DNA of 64,000 nt, taken from NCBI GenBank assembly GCA_018398805.1, contig JAGFBZ010000677.1, positions 62,001 to 126,000 on the forward strand, given 5' to 3'. The notes below the pieces were generated by a model. That model saw only the letters and a list, made by a program, of their open reading frames with translations, was not told where the DNA came from and made no database searches. Both the position numbers and the translations under genes were made by a program. Shown here piece by piece: positions 56,301 through 60,291 of the stretch. Source of the DNA: Hirundichthys speculiger. Taxonomy: Eukaryota > Chordata > Actinopteri > Beloniformes > Exocoetidae. The number at the start of each line of letters is the position of its first letter. The stretch's first letter is position 1.

Positions 56301-58943
56301 TACCTCTGCCAATGAGGTAAAAATTGCCAGATATGGTCATCTTCCTAAACAAAAACTGTTGATTTTGTTTTTTGTTGGGCAAAATGTATTTTGGAGGCCA
56401 ACTGCCAACTGTAAGTTGTTTAACATTTAGGCTGTAAGTGAATTCTGTGTGTGCATATGTGCATGCTAGCATGTGTAAGAATAAAAATGGCCTGTTGCCT
56501 TTGTAAATGTGTCACAGTTTTTTTTTAATGAAAAAATTCTACTGTTAGATAAGTCGCGATCTGTTGACCTACACATCAAAGAATCGGAATCGAAAATCGT
56601 TTTGAACAGGAATCGAAACAGAGAATCAGAATCAGAATCGTTAAAATCCAAACGATGCCCAACCCTACCTGTCCCTCTCGGTAACGGCCAGTTTCGGACG
56701 GTGCTGCCACCCGGTGGACATGAATTTTGCGGCACTCTGCTTTTTCCCAATTGACCTTTCGGTAAGCACCGCCCCCTCCCTAGTTACTGTTGCTAAGTCG
56801 GACAAACTTGCTGCTCCTGCGTTAAGGACTGTGTTATTTCGCTATTTTTACGATGCCTATCATCAGTGTTAATATTATACTATAATAACTCCATGGTGAA
56901 ATTTTGCTGCTGGGGACCTGCAACAGTGACTCGAGGTGTCTAGAACGTTTGGAGGGACATTTTTATTATTTTTCCCAAGCCGAAACAAACGCTGGAAAAA
57001 TGCAGCTGTAAGTTAAGTTGTGTCCGTCCACACAAGCAACTGAATGTGGGGAAAGTTACAAAACACGCCTACATTTACTCCAAGGTAAGTTTACTTTGTT
57101 TATTAGATGATTGATTTAACCACCGTTTAGTAAAAGTAATATGATTTAGCAGCAGGGAGGGTGATGAGTTCTCTGTTAGCATTAGCTCTGGTCCATAGTG
57201 TTGATGACTTCTCCACTATGGACCAGAACTCTCTAACCACCTATAAGCCTGCCTCGTTGTCTACGAACATATATGGCCCTGGATATTTATTTTATTAGGT
57301 ATAAGGTGAGGCTAGTGATGTTAACGTCACTTTATTAATTATATTAATACAATGCTGCGACTGTCTGATGTTAACATAGCTCTGGTGTGGGACAGACCTA
57401 TGGACCAGAGCTAATGCTAACAGAGAACTCATCACCCTCCTTGCCGCTGAATTATATTATTACTTTTGCTAAACAGTGGTTAAATCAATTATCTAATAAA
57501 CAAAGTAAACTTACCTTGGAGTAAATGTGGGTGTGTTTTGTAACTTTCCCCACGTTCAGTTGCTTGTGTGGACGGACACATAACTGAACCAACAGCTGCA
57601 TTTTTCCAGCGTTTGTTTCGGTTTGGGAAAAATAATAAAAATGTCCCTCCAAACGTTCTGGACACCTCGAGTCACTGTTGCAGGTCCCCAGCAGCAATAT
57701 TTCACCATGGAGTTATTATAATATAATATTAACACTGATGATAGGCATGGGAAAAATAGCGAATTAACACAGTTCTTTACGCAGGAGCAGCAAGTTTGTC
57801 CGACCTAGCAACAGTAACTAGGGAGGGGGCGGTGCTAACCGAAAGGTCAATTGAAAAGCAAATTTGCAAAGCTCAGGCACTGAAGGTCAGAACGCTGTCA
57901 CGAAACGCCGAGCAAAGCTAACGCCACTGACCCTACAGCTCGTCTGTGCCGACCCTGAAGCCCCGTCGGGCTCCCAGACGCCGTGAAAACCTCTAGTCCA
58001 GAGCCTCGGACGCCTCTCCCGCCATACGTACGTGTTTTCGCCCAGCGGTCCCATCCAGGCAGGAGCAGAGAAGCTGGGCATCTGCGGCAGCGTGAGGGGA
58101 AGGCTGGGGACTTTGGGGAGATTGTTAGTCAGGGACCTGCCGGGGTCACAGGCAGCGGCGAGGTCAGGTCGACGGGAGGGAGGAAGGAAAACGTAGAGTA
58201 GAAAAAAAAAAGAGATGTTTGAAAGGCAAAAGAGAGCAAAAGCAGCAGTCAATATCCTTTACCACAGCGCATGTGGACACACACACACACACACAGAAAC
58301 ACTCACAATAGTGAGTGGACACCTCTTTTTTTCTGTCTGCAGCTAATTGAGGAGTAAACAAGAAAACAGTCACTGCTCCGTTCTGGTTGTTGGATTTCCT
58401 TGCGTTGAGTGCAGCGTGGCCTCGCTCTTTGTGTTACATATTCACTGGCACCTCTGTATTTGCTCAGTTCCCTGGCGTCTGACTGTTCTGGTCACTTTGG
58501 AGCAACAACCAGGACCACATCTTCATGGACCATTAGTTCAAACGTCTCACAATAGGCTCTTTGCTAAGAGGGAGACAAATCGTTTCTGAAAAAGGCCCAG
58601 CGGGGAGATGCACGGCACTTCTTCAAATGTTGGGTCGAGTATCTATAAACAGAATCGTTTCTACCATCACCTGAAGATCTGCTACGGAAGCGTCTTCAAA
58701 GATAAAGTCCAGATTTCTGCTGCCAGTTGATGGGAGGCTGTGAACAAGTGTTACAGGAAGCAGAAGTCAACGCCGATGCTAACCGGCTGCGCTGGTCTTA
58801 CTTGACGGACTGCCAGGTCTCGTGCTCGAAGCCGCGGTGGATGGACTGGGCGATGGACGACTCCATCAGGTCGATGTAGCGCACCACCAGGGGGACGAAC
58901 AGGTCCTGCAGATGTTTGTGGAAGGTCCCGTTGCAGAGGTGAG
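8758..58943 (-). CDS. cadps2: cadps2-like gene, 3' part (11 exons, partial)
   Basis: CAPS proteins prime dense-core vesicles for calcium-triggered exocytosis at the plasma membrane. Joining exons 58943-58802, 58136-58032, 50596-50441, 50159-50012, 39588-39568, 34982-34905, 33563-33480, 33365-33333, 21349-21241, 11459-11355 and 8928-8758 gives about 382 residues ending in an acidic tail. Every junction has GT and AG at the intron ends and agreeing phase. The encoded region is the family's C-terminal part: the end of the Munc13-homology (MHD1/MUN-like) region and the vesicle-binding tail. Segments such as [23 protein letters not shown] and KLCALD fit CADPS2 better than CADPS by memory, so the paralogue call is inference. 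The first exon here begins with two bases of a split codon, so the gene continues beyond 58943. Exon 9 carries an extra base. Confidence 0.9.
8929..9510. other. Last intron, non-repeat part
   Basis: Sequence between the terminal exon and hAT copy 1. It contains T-rich runs near 9306 and 9340. Nothing else recognised. Confidence 0.4.
9943..10017 (+). pseudogene. Conserved 24-codon frame of hAT family A (copy 1)
   Basis: Reads [20 protein letters not shown] then KSSE and a stop. The same frame occurs in copies 2, 4 and 5, and copy 3 has lost the ATG. It is probably the first coding stretch of the parent transposase gene, or the 5' part of a spliced exon. The ATG sits in AACATGGCGGC, close to the YY1 motif. 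Confidence 0.5.
10196..10880 (+). mobile_element. PIF/Harbinger-type insertion nested in hAT copy 1
   Basis: Bases absent from the other hAT copies, flanked on both sides by TAA (10193-10195 and 10881-10883), the TWA target of Harbinger elements. It contains a MADF-like domain fragment. Its right end is duplicated: about 120 bp at 10568-10690 resembles 10758-10880, and both end in ccctta. Confidence 0.72.
10374..10552 (+). pseudogene. MADF/Myb-SANT-like domain fragment of a Harbinger element
   Basis: Frame reads [40 protein letters not shown] and [15 protein letters not shown], then TAG. The KYPHLYD...SWREIA...W..DKF pattern is the MADF DNA-binding domain carried by Harbinger accessory proteins. 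There is no start codon and no downstream acidic region, so it is a fragment. Confidence 0.7.
11355..11459 (-). CDS. cadps2: cadps2 exon (105 nt)
   Basis: Encodes [20 protein letters not shown] then [15 protein letters not shown], a highly conserved CAPS C-terminal helix region. The acceptor is gtttgttccag and the donor gtaaga. Phase 0 at both ends. Confidence 0.95.
11460..11869. other. Intron sequence, nothing recognised
   Basis: Unique-looking sequence between the exon ending at 11459 and the LINE fragment. Confidence 0.4.
11870..13110 (-). mobile_element. Non-LTR retrotransposon (LINE) internal fragment
   Basis: Minus-strand frames encode an APE-type endonuclease and the first part of reverse transcriptase. 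The 310-residue frame (13095-12163) has [19 protein letters not shown], the GDFN motif, then SMIDFIVV. A second frame (12185-11892) has [20 protein letters not shown], the usual RT entry. The frames overlap out of phase, so the copy is dead. Both the 5' end and the catalytic RT core with the 3' tail are missing, which is unusual since LINE copies normally keep the 3' end. Clade not assigned. Confidence 0.85.
12163..13095 (-). pseudogene. LINE ORF2 endonuclease region
   Basis: 310 residues covering the endonuclease-to-RT linker of a LINE ORF2: GDFNAHVG (catalytic D and N), a later SMIDF, then the [19 protein letters not shown] linker. The N-terminal catalytic residues and the RT palm are absent. 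Confidence 0.8.
13111..13333. other. Short repeat-like intron segment
   Basis: Contains ggtaccgtattttaccgagt and ttgcatcctta, which look like the end of another DNA transposon. No full element seen. Confidence 0.3.
13334..14374 (+). mobile_element. hAT element with BED-finger remnant (1041 bp)
   Basis: Ends TAGGGTTGGGAATCGAGAAC and the inverted form attcccatcctta. An 8-bp duplication, caccttta at 13326-13333 and cgccttta at 14375-14382 (7 of 8), fits hAT. It contains a broken BED zinc finger and no transposase core, so it is non-autonomous. Confidence 0.8.
13550..13690 (+). pseudogene. Broken BED zinc finger of a hAT transposase
   Basis: Frame 1 reads [20 protein letters not shown] before a stop. 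Another frame picks up [18 protein letters not shown]. Together these are the W-x-x-F and C...GGNTTN...KH halves of a BED finger, split by frame changes. Confidence 0.65.
14466..14554. mobile_element. Mariner-type MITE terminal fragment
   Basis: Contains cataaggcgcaccgctttat and tgcgccttatagacgtgaaa then atacgg, which is the reverse of the common terminus beginning CCGTATTTTCACGTCTATAA. Only one end is present. Confidence 0.5.
14555..16434. other. Intron sequence, no gene supported
   Basis: Includes a 147-codon plus-strand frame (15057-15500) with no recognisable domain, judged chance. A small A-rich run lies near 15858. At 16334-16375 an 11-bp unit gttccaccgac repeats about four times. Confidence 0.4.
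16334..16375. repeat. Short 11-bp tandem repeat
   Basis: Three to four copies of cgttccaccga in a row. Confidence 0.7.
16443..17527 (+). mobile_element. hAT family A, copy 2 (1085 bp)
   Basis: Termini TAGGGGTGCACGATAACT and gttatcgtgcatcccta, flanked by a perfect 8-bp duplication CTGGCACA (16435-16442 and 17528-17535). This is the cleanest full-length copy and serves as reference for the others. Confidence 0.9.
16846..16926 (+). pseudogene. Conserved short frame of hAT family A (copy 2)
   Basis: [20 protein letters not shown] then CDESSE and a stop. It has a two-codon change relative to copies 1 and 4. The start lies in AAGATGGCGGC, a match to the YY1 consensus. Confidence 0.5.
17536..18299. 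other. Intron sequence, nothing recognised
   Basis: Contains a T-run at about 18247-18263 and no supported feature. Confidence 0.4.
18300..19010. mobile_element. Composite hAT-like fragments
   Basis: The left part (18300-18500) has ggcccaatctgaaatgggaa and aatcatgtcatgaac, shared with 1925-2093. The right part ends accacgataatttgttcac then atatcgttacatccctag, a hAT-type terminus. Boundaries are approximate. Confidence 0.4.
19011..19869. other. Intron sequence, nothing recognised
   Basis: Includes a C-rich run near 19024 and aagaag repeats near 19090. No coding or RNA feature supported. Confidence 0.4.
19870..21122 (-). mobile_element. hAT family A, copy 3 (inverted, 1253 bp)
   Basis: Reverse-oriented copy beginning TAGGGATGCACGATAACTG and ending caatagttattgtgcaccac then ta. 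About 85 bp of the family sequence is replaced by roughly 300 bp of other DNA (20094-20399). Its short frame has ACG instead of ATG. The flanking duplication is imperfect (gtttctat and gttctcta). Confidence 0.85.
20094..20399. mobile_element. Retroelement-like insertion inside hAT copy 3
   Basis: Starts with attagcttttattttaccag then gttagtcccattgagatcaa and agggagacctggcc, a repeat widely met in fish genomes and probably a LINE or SINE 3' segment. It replaces rather than interrupts family A sequence, so the insertion came with a deletion. Confidence 0.5.
21241..21349 (-). CDS. cadps2: cadps2 exon with +1 frame disruption (109 nt)
   Basis: Codes [13 protein letters not shown], then after one surplus base [20 protein letters not shown] and VFN. 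The family and the flanking phase-0 junctions demand 108 nt, but 109 are present. The surplus C on the coding strand is at about 21310. Read as given, the protein changes after ITF and stops about 62 codons later, in the last exon. The acceptor is tgtcctgcag and the donor gtgagt. An assembly or read error is the simplest explanation, because the rest of the gene is intact. Confidence 0.9.
21350..22640. other. Intron sequence before the ATC array
   Basis: No supported feature. A 102-codon minus frame overlaps exon 9 but is not a separate gene. Confidence 0.4.
22651..23416. repeat. ATC-type trinucleotide array, about 765 bp
   Basis: Nearly pure catcac/catcat/cgtcat triplets. It reads open as poly-His, poly-Ser/Pro or Ile/Thr in the three plus frames and as Met/Val on the minus strand. 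These are artefacts of the repeat. Confidence 0.95.
23417..24376. other. Spacer between two ATC-type arrays
   Basis: Unique-looking intron sequence with an aggaaggaaggaagg run at about 24110-24131. No gene supported. Confidence 0.4.
24377..24661. repeat. GAT-type trinucleotide array, inverted to the 22.6-kb array
   Basis: About 285 bp of gatgat/gacgat triplets. On the plus strand it is the complement of the catcat array 1 kb away, so single strands could pair. Confidence 0.92.
24662..25286. other. Intron sequence with AATT repeat
   Basis: Contains five aatt units at 24837-24857. Nothing else recognised. Confidence 0.4.
25287..25690. promoter_or_regulatory. CpG-rich block, left half
   Basis: GC-rich with many CG dinucleotides (for example gcacgcggccggcggttggg). 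It stands out from the AT-rich surroundings. A CpG island or conserved regulatory element is possible. No gene or exon was recognised here. Confidence 0.35.
25946..26702 (+). mobile_element. Harbinger-type element nested in the hAT (757 bp)
   Basis: Inverted AT-rich ends built from aattccgaatta motifs, with TTA at both borders (25943-25945 and 26703-26705), consistent with a TWA target duplication. It carries a Myb-like domain remnant. Confidence 0.7.
26246..26421 (+). pseudogene. Myb/SANT-like domain remnant
   Basis: Reads [15 protein letters not shown], a stop, then in the same frame [20 protein letters not shown] and [15 protein letters not shown]. The spacing is that of the trihelix/Myb domains carried by Harbinger accessory proteins. 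The usual TxxQCRxRWK helix is missing. Confidence 0.5.
26990..27475. promoter_or_regulatory. CpG-rich block, right half
   Basis: Dense CG dinucleotides and a YY1-like aaagatggcgaacgg at 27181-27195. Removing the hAT at 25753-26981 would join this to the block at 25287-25690. A 146-codon minus frame (27443-27003) has no recognisable domain. Confidence 0.35.
27476..28110. other. Intron sequence, nothing recognised
   Basis: AT-rich sequence without supported features. Confidence 0.4.
28111..29516. mobile_element. hAT-like element B (1406 bp)
   Basis: Ends TTAGGGCTGGGCAACGATTA and cttgcccaaccctaa, with terminal runs of attaatc/cgattaatc and cgcgttaac. It lies between A-runs, so the target duplication cannot be read. 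The interior has two related segments (ggaggactggactttc near 28860 and 29090). No transposase frame. Confidence 0.75.
29517..31672. other. Intron sequence, mostly unassigned
   Basis: No gene recognised. The segment 31190-31430, with tttgggccctatcttgcgcc and gcctttaagagcaggttgcg, looks like a dispersed repeat of unknown class. Confidence 0.35.
31673..32440. mobile_element. Dispersed repeat C, copy 1, with insertion
   Basis: Shares agagcgcagacctcc, gatccggatcagcc and gaaaatttgaaagtgatcca with 47069-47425 in the same orientation. About 390 bp (31886-32279) absent from the other copy are inserted within it. Confidence 0.6.
31886..32279. mobile_element. Insertion in dispersed repeat C, unclassified
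   Basis: Absent from the 47-kb copy. Its left 75 bp read on the minus strand as tggcgcagtgggttgtgctc, like a tRNA A box, suggesting tRNA-derived material, but a good B box and a normal SINE layout are not seen. Similar flanking bases (catgttac and aatgttat) may be a target duplication. Confidence 0.4.
32441..33332. other. Intron sequence before the 33-nt exon
   Basis: Nothing recognised apart from an aaacaaacaaacaaac run near 33092-33107. Confidence 0.4.
33333..33365 (-). CDS. cadps2: cadps2 33-nt microexon ([11 protein letters not shown])
   Basis: Reads [11 protein letters not shown], exactly the segment the family places between ILSFT and KPGMD. The acceptor is ccctgaaag and the donor gtgagt. 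The intron separating it from the previous exon is only 114 bp, while the next intron is about 12 kb. Phase 0 at both ends, so skipping would preserve frame. Confidence 0.93.
33480..33563 (-). CDS. cadps2: cadps2 exon (84 nt)
   Basis: Encodes [20 protein letters not shown] then FSSILSFT, the family's [11 protein letters not shown] signature. The acceptor is ctctctctgcag and the donor gtgagt. An 18-bp minisatellite begins about 21 bp upstream of the exon and occupies the branch-point zone. Phase 0 at both ends. Confidence 0.94.
33584..33998. repeat. 18-bp minisatellite upstream of cadps2 exon 33480-33563
   Basis: About 23 units of agagcgggaacacgagtt with variants. On the transcribed (minus-sense) RNA each boundary reads CUCUAAC, a branch-point-like heptamer. 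The first unit is about 21 bp from the exon. Confidence 0.92.
34019..34316. mobile_element. MITE-like repeat with long hairpin
   Basis: Contains repeated gttgaatcaacgtt palindromic motifs and a 46-bp imperfect stem (34153-34198 with 34216-34261) around a 17-base loop. It resembles teleost MITEs starting near cccagatagcaaaatg. Borders uncertain. Confidence 0.55.
34317..34660. repeat. (TA)n array
   Basis: About 340 bp of TA with interspersed GTA, CTA and ATAC units. Expected to be length-variable and able to form cruciforms. Confidence 0.95.
34905..34982 (-). CDS. cadps2: cadps2 exon with tandem CAG acceptor (78 nt)
   Basis: Encodes [19 protein letters not shown] then ISSLVSK, matching the CAPS QYHSKID block. 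The donor is gtaaat. The 5' edge reads atgcagcagcag, so acceptors three bases apart are possible (NAGNAG-type) and the number of leading glutamines is uncertain. The polypyrimidine tract is a run of about 12-13 C. Phase 0 at both ends. Confidence 0.88.
34983..36236. other. Intron sequence with possible conserved blocks
   Basis: Contains poly-C at about 35185-35204, poly-T near 35680, and a block at 35225-35520 (for example gattcaattaatccgccatt, aaaatattcatggcac) that looks less repeat-like and could be conserved non-coding DNA. This is only an impression. Confidence 0.3.
36518..37790 (+). pseudogene. BED-finger hAT transposase start, interrupted
   Basis: Left piece [13 protein letters not shown] (36518 onward), then the foldback, then [25 protein letters not shown] and, after a frame change, [14 protein letters not shown]. 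The MSKKRK...CLLC...F..RWH..KH order matches the N-terminus of Charlie/ZBED-like transposases. The catalytic core is absent. Confidence 0.65.
36564..37642. mobile_element. Foldback element with about 390-bp arms
   Basis: The segment 36564-36930 (tatttctgtgccacctgagt, then many aattcagtgtaaaaaa units) recurs inverted at about 37300-37642. The arms hold tandem attcagtgtaaa motifs. The 370-bp centre contains unrelated GC-richer sequence. No ORF. Confidence 0.75.
37933..38179. other. Intron sequence, nothing recognised
   Basis: Short spacer between two repeat elements. Confidence 0.4.
38180..39240. mobile_element. Probable DNA transposon with ttaacact motifs
   Basis: Both flanks are built from ttaacactnagt-like and gagttaa units in opposite orientation (38190-38470 and 39040-39235), around a centre with taatgttaacactaacat. 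Likely non-autonomous. Ends not resolved. Confidence 0.4.
39568..39588 (-). CDS. cadps2: cadps2 21-nt microexon (FQSDKQW)
   Basis: Reads FQSDKQW between an AG at 39589-39590 and a strong gtaagt donor. It is phase 0 on both sides, so it can be skipped without a frameshift. CAPS proteins have a short variable F...W insert at this point, just before the QYHSKID block, which supports the call. A second AG six bases inside would give a 15-nt version (SDKQW). The exact acceptor is uncertain. Confidence 0.72.
40031..40153. mobile_element. hAT-like element B fragment truncated by (TCCA)n
   Basis: TTAGGGCTGGGCAACAATTA through tagtgtaaaggtca matches 28111-28235. The match ends exactly where the TCCA array begins, so the array either arose at or deleted into the element. 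Confidence 0.75.
40154..41462. repeat. (TCCA)n array, about 1.3 kb
   Basis: tccatccatccatcatcca-type tetranucleotide array with catc and caccca interruptions. It translates as WMDG on the minus strand. Confidence 0.95.
41604..41690. mobile_element. Mariner-type MITE fragment
   Basis: tacagtgatccattgccaat then tcacgg and tcagaaatatata match the end of the element at 62794-63215 in inverted orientation. Confidence 0.5.
41691..43029. other. Intron sequence with a poly-C tract
   Basis: A C homopolymer of about 46 bases lies at 42245-42290. The surrounding sequence shows no supported gene. Confidence 0.4.
43030..43865. repeat. Second (TCCA)n array, about 835 bp
   Basis: Same motif and orientation as the 40-kb array. 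It includes a duplicated block (atcatctgtccatccatcca at 43631 and 43771). Confidence 0.93.
43866..45337. other. Intron sequence, no gene supported
   Basis: A plus frame near 44115-44240 reads [20 protein letters not shown] then [11 protein letters not shown], protein-like but unmatched. Nothing else stands out. Confidence 0.3.
45338..45379. repeat. Short CCCCTAA tandem tract
   Basis: About six cccctaa units, a telomere-like variant. Confidence 0.75.
46056..46880. repeat. Interstitial telomere-like array, CCCTAA orientation
   Basis: Degenerate ccctaa/cccctaa units, split by about 200 bp of other sequence at 46243-46447. A cluster of ttagggttaggg at 46056-46068 points the other way at its left edge. 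Confidence 0.88.
46881..47068. other. Intron spacer
   Basis: Nothing recognised. Confidence 0.4.
47069..47425. mobile_element. Dispersed repeat C, copy 2
   Basis: Bounded by inverted cctccgccaag (47094-47104) and cttggcggagg (47404-47414), with an acag run before the right end. It shows repeat C without the 390-bp insertion seen at 31.9 kb. Confidence 0.6.
47362..47394. repeat. (ACAG)n microsatellite
   Basis: About eight acag units. Confidence 0.85.
48027..49180. mobile_element. Repeat region with acactcaaaaaa ends
   Basis: Two same-direction starts, acactcaaaaaaaggaac at 48030 and acactcaaaaaatgaca at 48999, each followed by related caagttgag/aactcat sequence, suggest two fragments of one family. 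The second contains a strong hairpin. Confidence 0.4.
49041..49120. repeat. 33-bp hairpin
   Basis: ttggtccaactcatgtt with gatggtgttgcttcaa at 49041-49076 pairs with 49088-49120, leaving an 11-base loop and one 3-base bulge. Confidence 0.8.
49345..50001. repeat. Interstitial telomere-like array, TTAGGG orientation
   Basis: About 650 bp of ttaggg with ttagga, ttagag and ttaagg variants. It ends about 10 bp from the donor of cadps2 exon 50012-50159. Confidence 0.92.
50012..50159 (-). CDS. cadps2: cadps2 exon (148 nt)
   Basis: Encodes [20 protein letters not shown], then [17 protein letters not shown] and [12 protein letters not shown]. The acceptor is gttctgcag and the donor gtaaga. The exon ends in phase 0, and all later junctions are also phase 0. 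A TTAGGG-like intronic array ends about 10 bp past the donor. Confidence 0.94.
50369..50412. repeat. Short TTAGGG-like tract in the 281-bp intron
   Basis: gggggttagggttaaggttt units between the two closest cadps2 exons. Confidence 0.75.
50441..50596 (-). CDS. cadps2: cadps2 exon (156 nt)
   Basis: Encodes [19 protein letters not shown], then [18 protein letters not shown] and [14 protein letters not shown]. This is one of the most conserved CAPS segments. The acceptor is ctcctcgcag and the donor gtcagg. It ends with AG of an arginine codon completed by the next exon, only 281 bp away. Confidence 0.94.
50597..53159. other. Intron sequence, no gene supported
   Basis: Holds a TA run (50885-50901), poly-G at about 52446-52464, a caccac run at 52808-52846 and a GC-richer block at 52490-52790 that could be conserved non-coding DNA. 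Short frames around 52.1-53.0 kb look like chance. Confidence 0.35.
53162..54770. repeat. 20-bp satellite (AGAATAAAGTCGAAATGTCG)
   Basis: About 80 units of a 20-bp motif with variants at the tcg/ttg positions. Three early larger units include gcagtttccagaataaag. Every unit contains AATAAA on the plus strand, antisense to cadps2. Confidence 0.95.
54771..55520. other. Intron sequence with poly-G
   Basis: A G homopolymer of about 23 bases at 55207-55229. No gene recognised. Confidence 0.4.
55521..56668 (+). mobile_element. hAT element with BED finger (1148 bp)
   Basis: Termini aaggttgggcaccgaaaaac and the inverted acgatgcccaaccctac, flanked by a perfect 8-bp ctgtccct at 55513-55520 and 56669-56676. 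A mariner-like segment starting cagtggtacctctacttaca at 56020 appears inserted. Confidence 0.83.
55759..56100 (+). pseudogene. BED-finger hAT transposase N-terminus
   Basis: [20 protein letters not shown] then [20 protein letters not shown] and LHGI: a BED zinc finger with the aromatic W...F start and the C...H-x4-H end. The first cysteine of the usual C-x2-C pair reads as asparagine. The frame runs into inserted mariner-like DNA and stops, and no catalytic core follows. Confidence 0.75.
56893..57084 (+). pseudogene. Broken THAP exon, left arm
   Basis: Starts MVKFCCWG; a shifted frame gives TCNSDSRC, and later [16 protein letters not shown] then YSK before gtaagt. The C-x2-4-C start and the late cysteine fit a THAP zinc module. 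It carries a frame break and a stop. Confidence 0.6.
57515..57708 (-). pseudogene. Broken THAP exon, right arm
   Basis: Starts MVKYCCWG and carries the same kind of frame break as the left arm. In another frame it gives [20 protein letters not shown] and [17 protein letters not shown] then YSK up to gtaagt. Shared defects imply the damage predates the inverted duplication. Confidence 0.6.
57861..58031. other. Intron spacer next to the proline-rich exon
   Basis: Nothing recognised. Confidence 0.4.
58032..58136 (-). CDS. cadps2: cadps2 exon, proline-rich linker (105 nt)
   Basis: Encodes [18 protein letters not shown] followed by [17 protein letters not shown]. This is the proline-rich linker known between the MUN-like blocks of CAPS proteins. 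It begins with the G that completes the lysine codon of the preceding exon and ends AC before a gtacgt donor; the next exon supplies C to make threonine ([11 protein letters not shown]). The acceptor pyrimidine tract is weak (accccggcag). Confidence 0.92.
58137..58801. other. Intron between the first two exons in the window
   Basis: Contains a (CA)n tract at about 58276-58294. No other feature. Confidence 0.45.
58802..58943 (-). CDS. cadps2: cadps2 exon, first in window (142 nt)
   Basis: Encodes [15 protein letters not shown], then a [14 protein letters not shown] segment and [10 protein letters not shown], a highly conserved CAPS stretch just before the MUN-like region. The acceptor is a C-rich tract ending in cag at 58944-58945 and the donor is gtaaga at 58801-58796. 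It starts with two bases completing a codon and ends with two bases (AA) of a lysine codon that exon 58136-58032 completes. No upstream coding exon was recognised between 58944 and 64000. Confidence 0.93.
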
Positions 58944-60291
58944 CTGTGGGGGCGGAGTCAACAGGAGTTAGAAACGATGTACAACACACACAGTGTTCAA
59001 CCAGAAGTGGGTTTTCTGTTCTAGTAACTTCAAGCAGTAAAAGCAAAAAAAAAAAACCCAAAAAAACCCAAATCTCATATGTTCAATAAAGATCTGGAGA
59101 ACTAATTTGTCTGAGGGGCGCTTAGATCTGGAACCACCATGCCCAGTTATTTGTTTCTGCAACCCTGAACAGGATTATAATAGTTTGGATTTTTCATTAG
59201 TTTTTGTTTTTATTTAGTTTTTGTTTAGTATTTCAAATTCAGTTAGTTTTAATTTAATTAGCAGTTTTGCTAGTTTTTATTTGTTTTTATTTCTATGAAA
59301 TGCTTAATTTTAATTTAATTTTTATTAGTTTCAGTGTTAGTTTTAGTTTTATTTTGTAAATTAGGGTTGTAATTTTGGTTGGAGTGAACTTTTTGAAGGA
59401 TATCAAATCACATTGTCGTGTTTACTTTCCAGTCTCAATAAACATATTTATCAATGCGTCTTCCCTCTTGTGGTGTTCCTGCGTATTTACTGACCAGCAG
59501 CTATCTGGTCTCCATGGAAACAGTCCATTATAGTTGCTGTTTTCTCCCGTTCCTTCCCAATGCTGACTGGCCTGCAGCTGTAGCTTGTCTTTCCAGGGGG
59601 CTAGCTTAGGCTAGCTTATCCAGGTAGTCTTGGTTAGCCTTCTTTCCAGGGGGGCTAGCTTAGGCTAGCTTATCCAGGTAGTCTTGGTTAGCCTTCTTTC
59701 CAGGGGGGCTAGCTTAGGCTAGCTTATCCAGGTAGTCTTGGTTAGCATTCTGGTGTGAGCTTTTCAAATGGACTTTCAGATTTGTGGGGTTTTTTTCTCC
59801 TTGAGAAGTATTCCACACATTGTATCACCTGCTTCTACAACAAGGCACTTATTTTTATCGGAAACACAGTCATAGTCAAAGAAATCCCAAATAGGACTGT
59901 GCCGCTTTCTCCCAACTTTTGCCGCAGCCATCACTGATCACTCTAGGTTTTTTTTTTTTTTTTCCTGTTATTGTTATTGTACGGCGGAGCGAAGTTAATC
60001 ACTTTCATGTAAATCTCAAAATGTTTATGTGAAAAAAAAAACCCATGTGGTTTTATCAGCCATCACACCCTCGAGTTGTTTCATGATAGTCTCTGCAGAA
60101 GAGCAGATATGCAAACTGCTTCCAGTCTTTATTGTGAAAAAAAGCGAAACATTTCACTGATTCTCTCAGATGTCTGCGGACAAACTGAGATCTTCTGGCC
60201 ACCTTCGCTCCTCGAGGCTTTCGCGGACAGCGCTTTCGTATCAAACTTGCTGACATCACCCGTTTGAAGATAGCTTGACAGGCGTGAAAAG
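58944..60291. other. Upstream intron sequence
   Basis: T/A-rich tracts at 59180-59360, then a tandem repeat at 59590-59755. No exon recognised. Confidence 0.4.
59590..59755. repeat. Tandem repeat, unit about 55 bp, three copies
   Basis: Unit ggctagcttaggctagctta then tccaggtagtcttggttagc plus a short link, repeated almost perfectly three times. Confidence 0.9.

Larger units (their letters stand above)
56739..57860. mobile_element. Foldback element carrying a THAP exon on each arm (1122 bp)
   Basis: Arms 56739-57198 and 57398-57860 are inverted copies about 460 bp long, around a 200-bp loop. Both run from ttgacctttcggt through a THAP-like exon and a gtaagt donor to agctctggtccatag. High arm similarity suggests a recent origin or gene conversion. 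Confidence 0.82.
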
